Positions 62,907-64,000 of a stretch of 64,000 nt of DNA are shown one piece after another. The position numbers and the translations under genes are program-made. The notes under the pieces were generated by a model. The model worked only from the letters and a program-made list of their open reading frames with translations, was not told the DNA's origin and made no database searches. Positions within the stretch are counted from its first letter, which is position 1, and the number at the start of each line of letters is the position of its first letter. The stretch comes from Mesonia sp008017825 (GTDB lineage: Bacteria; Bacteroidota; Bacteroidia; Flavobacteriales; Flavobacteriaceae), in assembly GCF_008017825.1 (NCBI RefSeq), contig NZ_VRLS01000040.1:1-64000 (forward strand). The letters run 5' to 3'.

Positions 62907-64000
62907 TTAGTTCTTTAAAGCGTCAGCTTTTTCTGTTTCTCCAAGCATCCCATATATTTGAGTTAAAATCTGAACAGATTGTTTATATTCTGGAGATTCT
63001 TTTGGCTCTTTTTGGATTACTTTTTCCAAATATGGAACCGCTTCTCTGTATAACTCATTTCTCTCTTTTTGAAGTTTGTCATAACGCTTGTTATCTGCAT
63101 TAGACATCCCCAACCCATTCATTTCTTCAATGATTGCTTGCTCTTTATTTAAAATAGCTGAGGCGATATTGATATTGGCGTTTACCATTTCTGGATCAAT
63201 ATCAATTGCTTTTTTGTAATAAGAAATCGCTTTTTCTTGATCTCCCATTTTAGCAGTAGTTACCCCTAGGTTATAATAAAGCGTTGCATTGTTTGGGTCC
63301 TTTTCTATTACTTTTTCTACTAAAGCAGAATATTTATCCATTTTCCCTAAGTTGTAATAGATGTCAGCTTCTGTTAGCATAAGACCAGTATCTTCCGGAC
63401 TTTCTTTTCTTGCCTGTTGAATAGCCATCATTGCCTTATCTTTTTGATCCTTTTGTAGATAAATAAGAGCTATGTTTTTTACAATATCTGGTCTTTTAGA
63501 ATCTTCTTTAATTGTAGAAGGCTTAATGTGACTTCCAGCCTTTAAGTAAATATCTCTTTTATTTTCAGTATCAAAATTTTCTACTTCACCAGTTTCTTTA
63601 TTAACTGCAGTATAAATAGTACCTATTCCAGTAAAATTAACATCTCTTAGTTGTTCATAATATGTAAGAGCTTTATCGTAATCTTTACCCGTAGTAGCGC
63701 TAGATGCTGCATGAAAAAGATAGATAGTATCTTTTTTATTTAACGCATAAGCTTCATAAAGTTTCTCTGCAGATTCAGAAAATTTTTCTTGCTTTTGATC
63801 TGCTATAGCTGAATTTATCAAAGCATTCCTTACATCCATTAAACCTTTTTCGCCGTCTTCTTTTTCTCCCAGTTCTATTGCACGCTCAAAAGATTTACCT
63901 GCAATTACCAAATCTTCGGTTTTTACCGCGGCTTGATTTTTTGCAGCTAAAAAAGCATTTCCTTTGGTAAGGTAATATTCTGCTTGTACTTTTTCTTTTT
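62907..64000 (-). CDS. Tetratricopeptide-repeat protein (partial, 5' end outside window)
   Basis: The frame is open from the stop at 62907 to the right window edge, so the gene is cut at its 5' end; the TTG at 63911 is internal. At least 364 residues carry TPR units, clearest in ATLYYNLGVTTAKMGDQEKA and KAISYYKKAIDIDPEMVNA. TPR proteins mediate protein contacts. From memory, a TPR gene of this type follows gyrA in many Flavobacteriia, which would place gyrA beyond the edge. Confidence 0.85.
   Translation of the reverse strand, partial: KEKVQAEYYLTKGNAFLAAKNQAAVKTEDLVIAGKSFERAIELGEKEDGEKGLMDVRNALINSAIADQKQEKFSESAEKLYEAYALNKKDTIYLFHAASSATTGKDYDKALTYYEQLRDVNFTGIGTIYTAVNKETGEVENFDTENKRDIYLKAGSHIKPSTIKEDSKRPDIVKNIALIYLQKDQKDKAMMAIQQARKESPEDTGLMLTEADIYYNLGKMDKYSALVEKVIEKDPNNATLYYNLGVTTAKMGDQEKAISYYKKAIDIDPEMVNANINIASAILNKEQAIIEEMNGLGMSNADNKRYDKLQKERNELYREAVPYLEKVIQKEPKESPEYKQSVQILTQIYGMLGETEKADALKN

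Overview
The window looks like a chromosomal segment from a marine-type member of the Flavobacteriaceae (Bacteroidota). It is AT-rich. Upstream regions carry the Bacteroidota promoter -7 box TAnnTTTG rather than strong Shine-Dalgarno sites. The primary sigma factor is the short form (288 aa). Many families are typical of Flavobacteriia: DUF4494, DUF4251, DUF3817, DUF1206, an ABC permease fused to an M1 peptidase, and LytTR two-component systems. I see no rRNA, tRNA, CRISPR array or intact insertion sequence.

Layout. 1-4.4 kb: a three-gene operon (SbnA-like PLP synthase, FAD/NAD(P)-binding protein, Y4yA/SbnH-like PLP decarboxylase) that looks like part of a diaminopropionate or siderophore-type pathway. 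4.6-9 kb: two DEAD-box RNA helicases and an unusual SDR protein with a zinc ribbon, followed by a 148-bp tandem repeat. 9.3-14.5 kb: ArsO-like monooxygenase, J-domain/KTSC protein, lipoprotein, TenI/ThiE-like protein with a half-size helicase, sterol desaturase. 15-19.5 kb: HTH regulator, a cation-efflux operon, a DUF3024-UPF0158 gene broken by one in-frame TAG, a Na/Ca exchanger. 19.5-22.8 kb: accessory patch with two arrays of 51-bp repeats flanking a RelE/ParE toxin-antitoxin pair, then a HEPN-protein/105-aa cassette behind a cluster of TACC/GGTA palindromes. 23-30.5 kb: DUF4494 protein and a LytTR two-component system divergent from an ABC ATPase and an ABC permease/M1 peptidase fusion. 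30.5-35.3 kb: an AAA ATPase plus subtilase pair that matches the IetAS anti-phage system, followed by 1 kb of gene-free DNA with repeats and a long hairpin. 35.3-64 kb: mostly core genes: MFS drug exporter, OmpA lipoprotein, FKBP, RpoD, aldo/keto reductase and SDR, PBP1-type transglycosylase, FUSC protein, MscS channel, VTT protein, SF2 helicase, VanX-type dipeptidase, GalE, EEP-family protein, thioesterase, Nudix, DUF72, 7TM-HD phosphohydrolase, thiolase, NlpC/P60 peptidase, and a TPR protein running off the right edge.

How the parts relate. The best system-level candidates are (i) IetAS at 30.9-34.3 kb, a recognised type of defence system; (ii) the HEPN/105-aa operon beside a toxin-antitoxin pair, which could be an uncharacterised conflict module; (iii) the SbnA-FAD-Y4yA operon, whose product cannot be named from the sequence; and (iv) the LytTR-controlled ABC/M1 exporter. 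Several starts were moved from the longest ORF because a TAnnTTTG promoter lies inside or downstream of the longer version, or because a signal peptide or domain begins later (39510, 50845, 53039, 38065, 25781, 55877).
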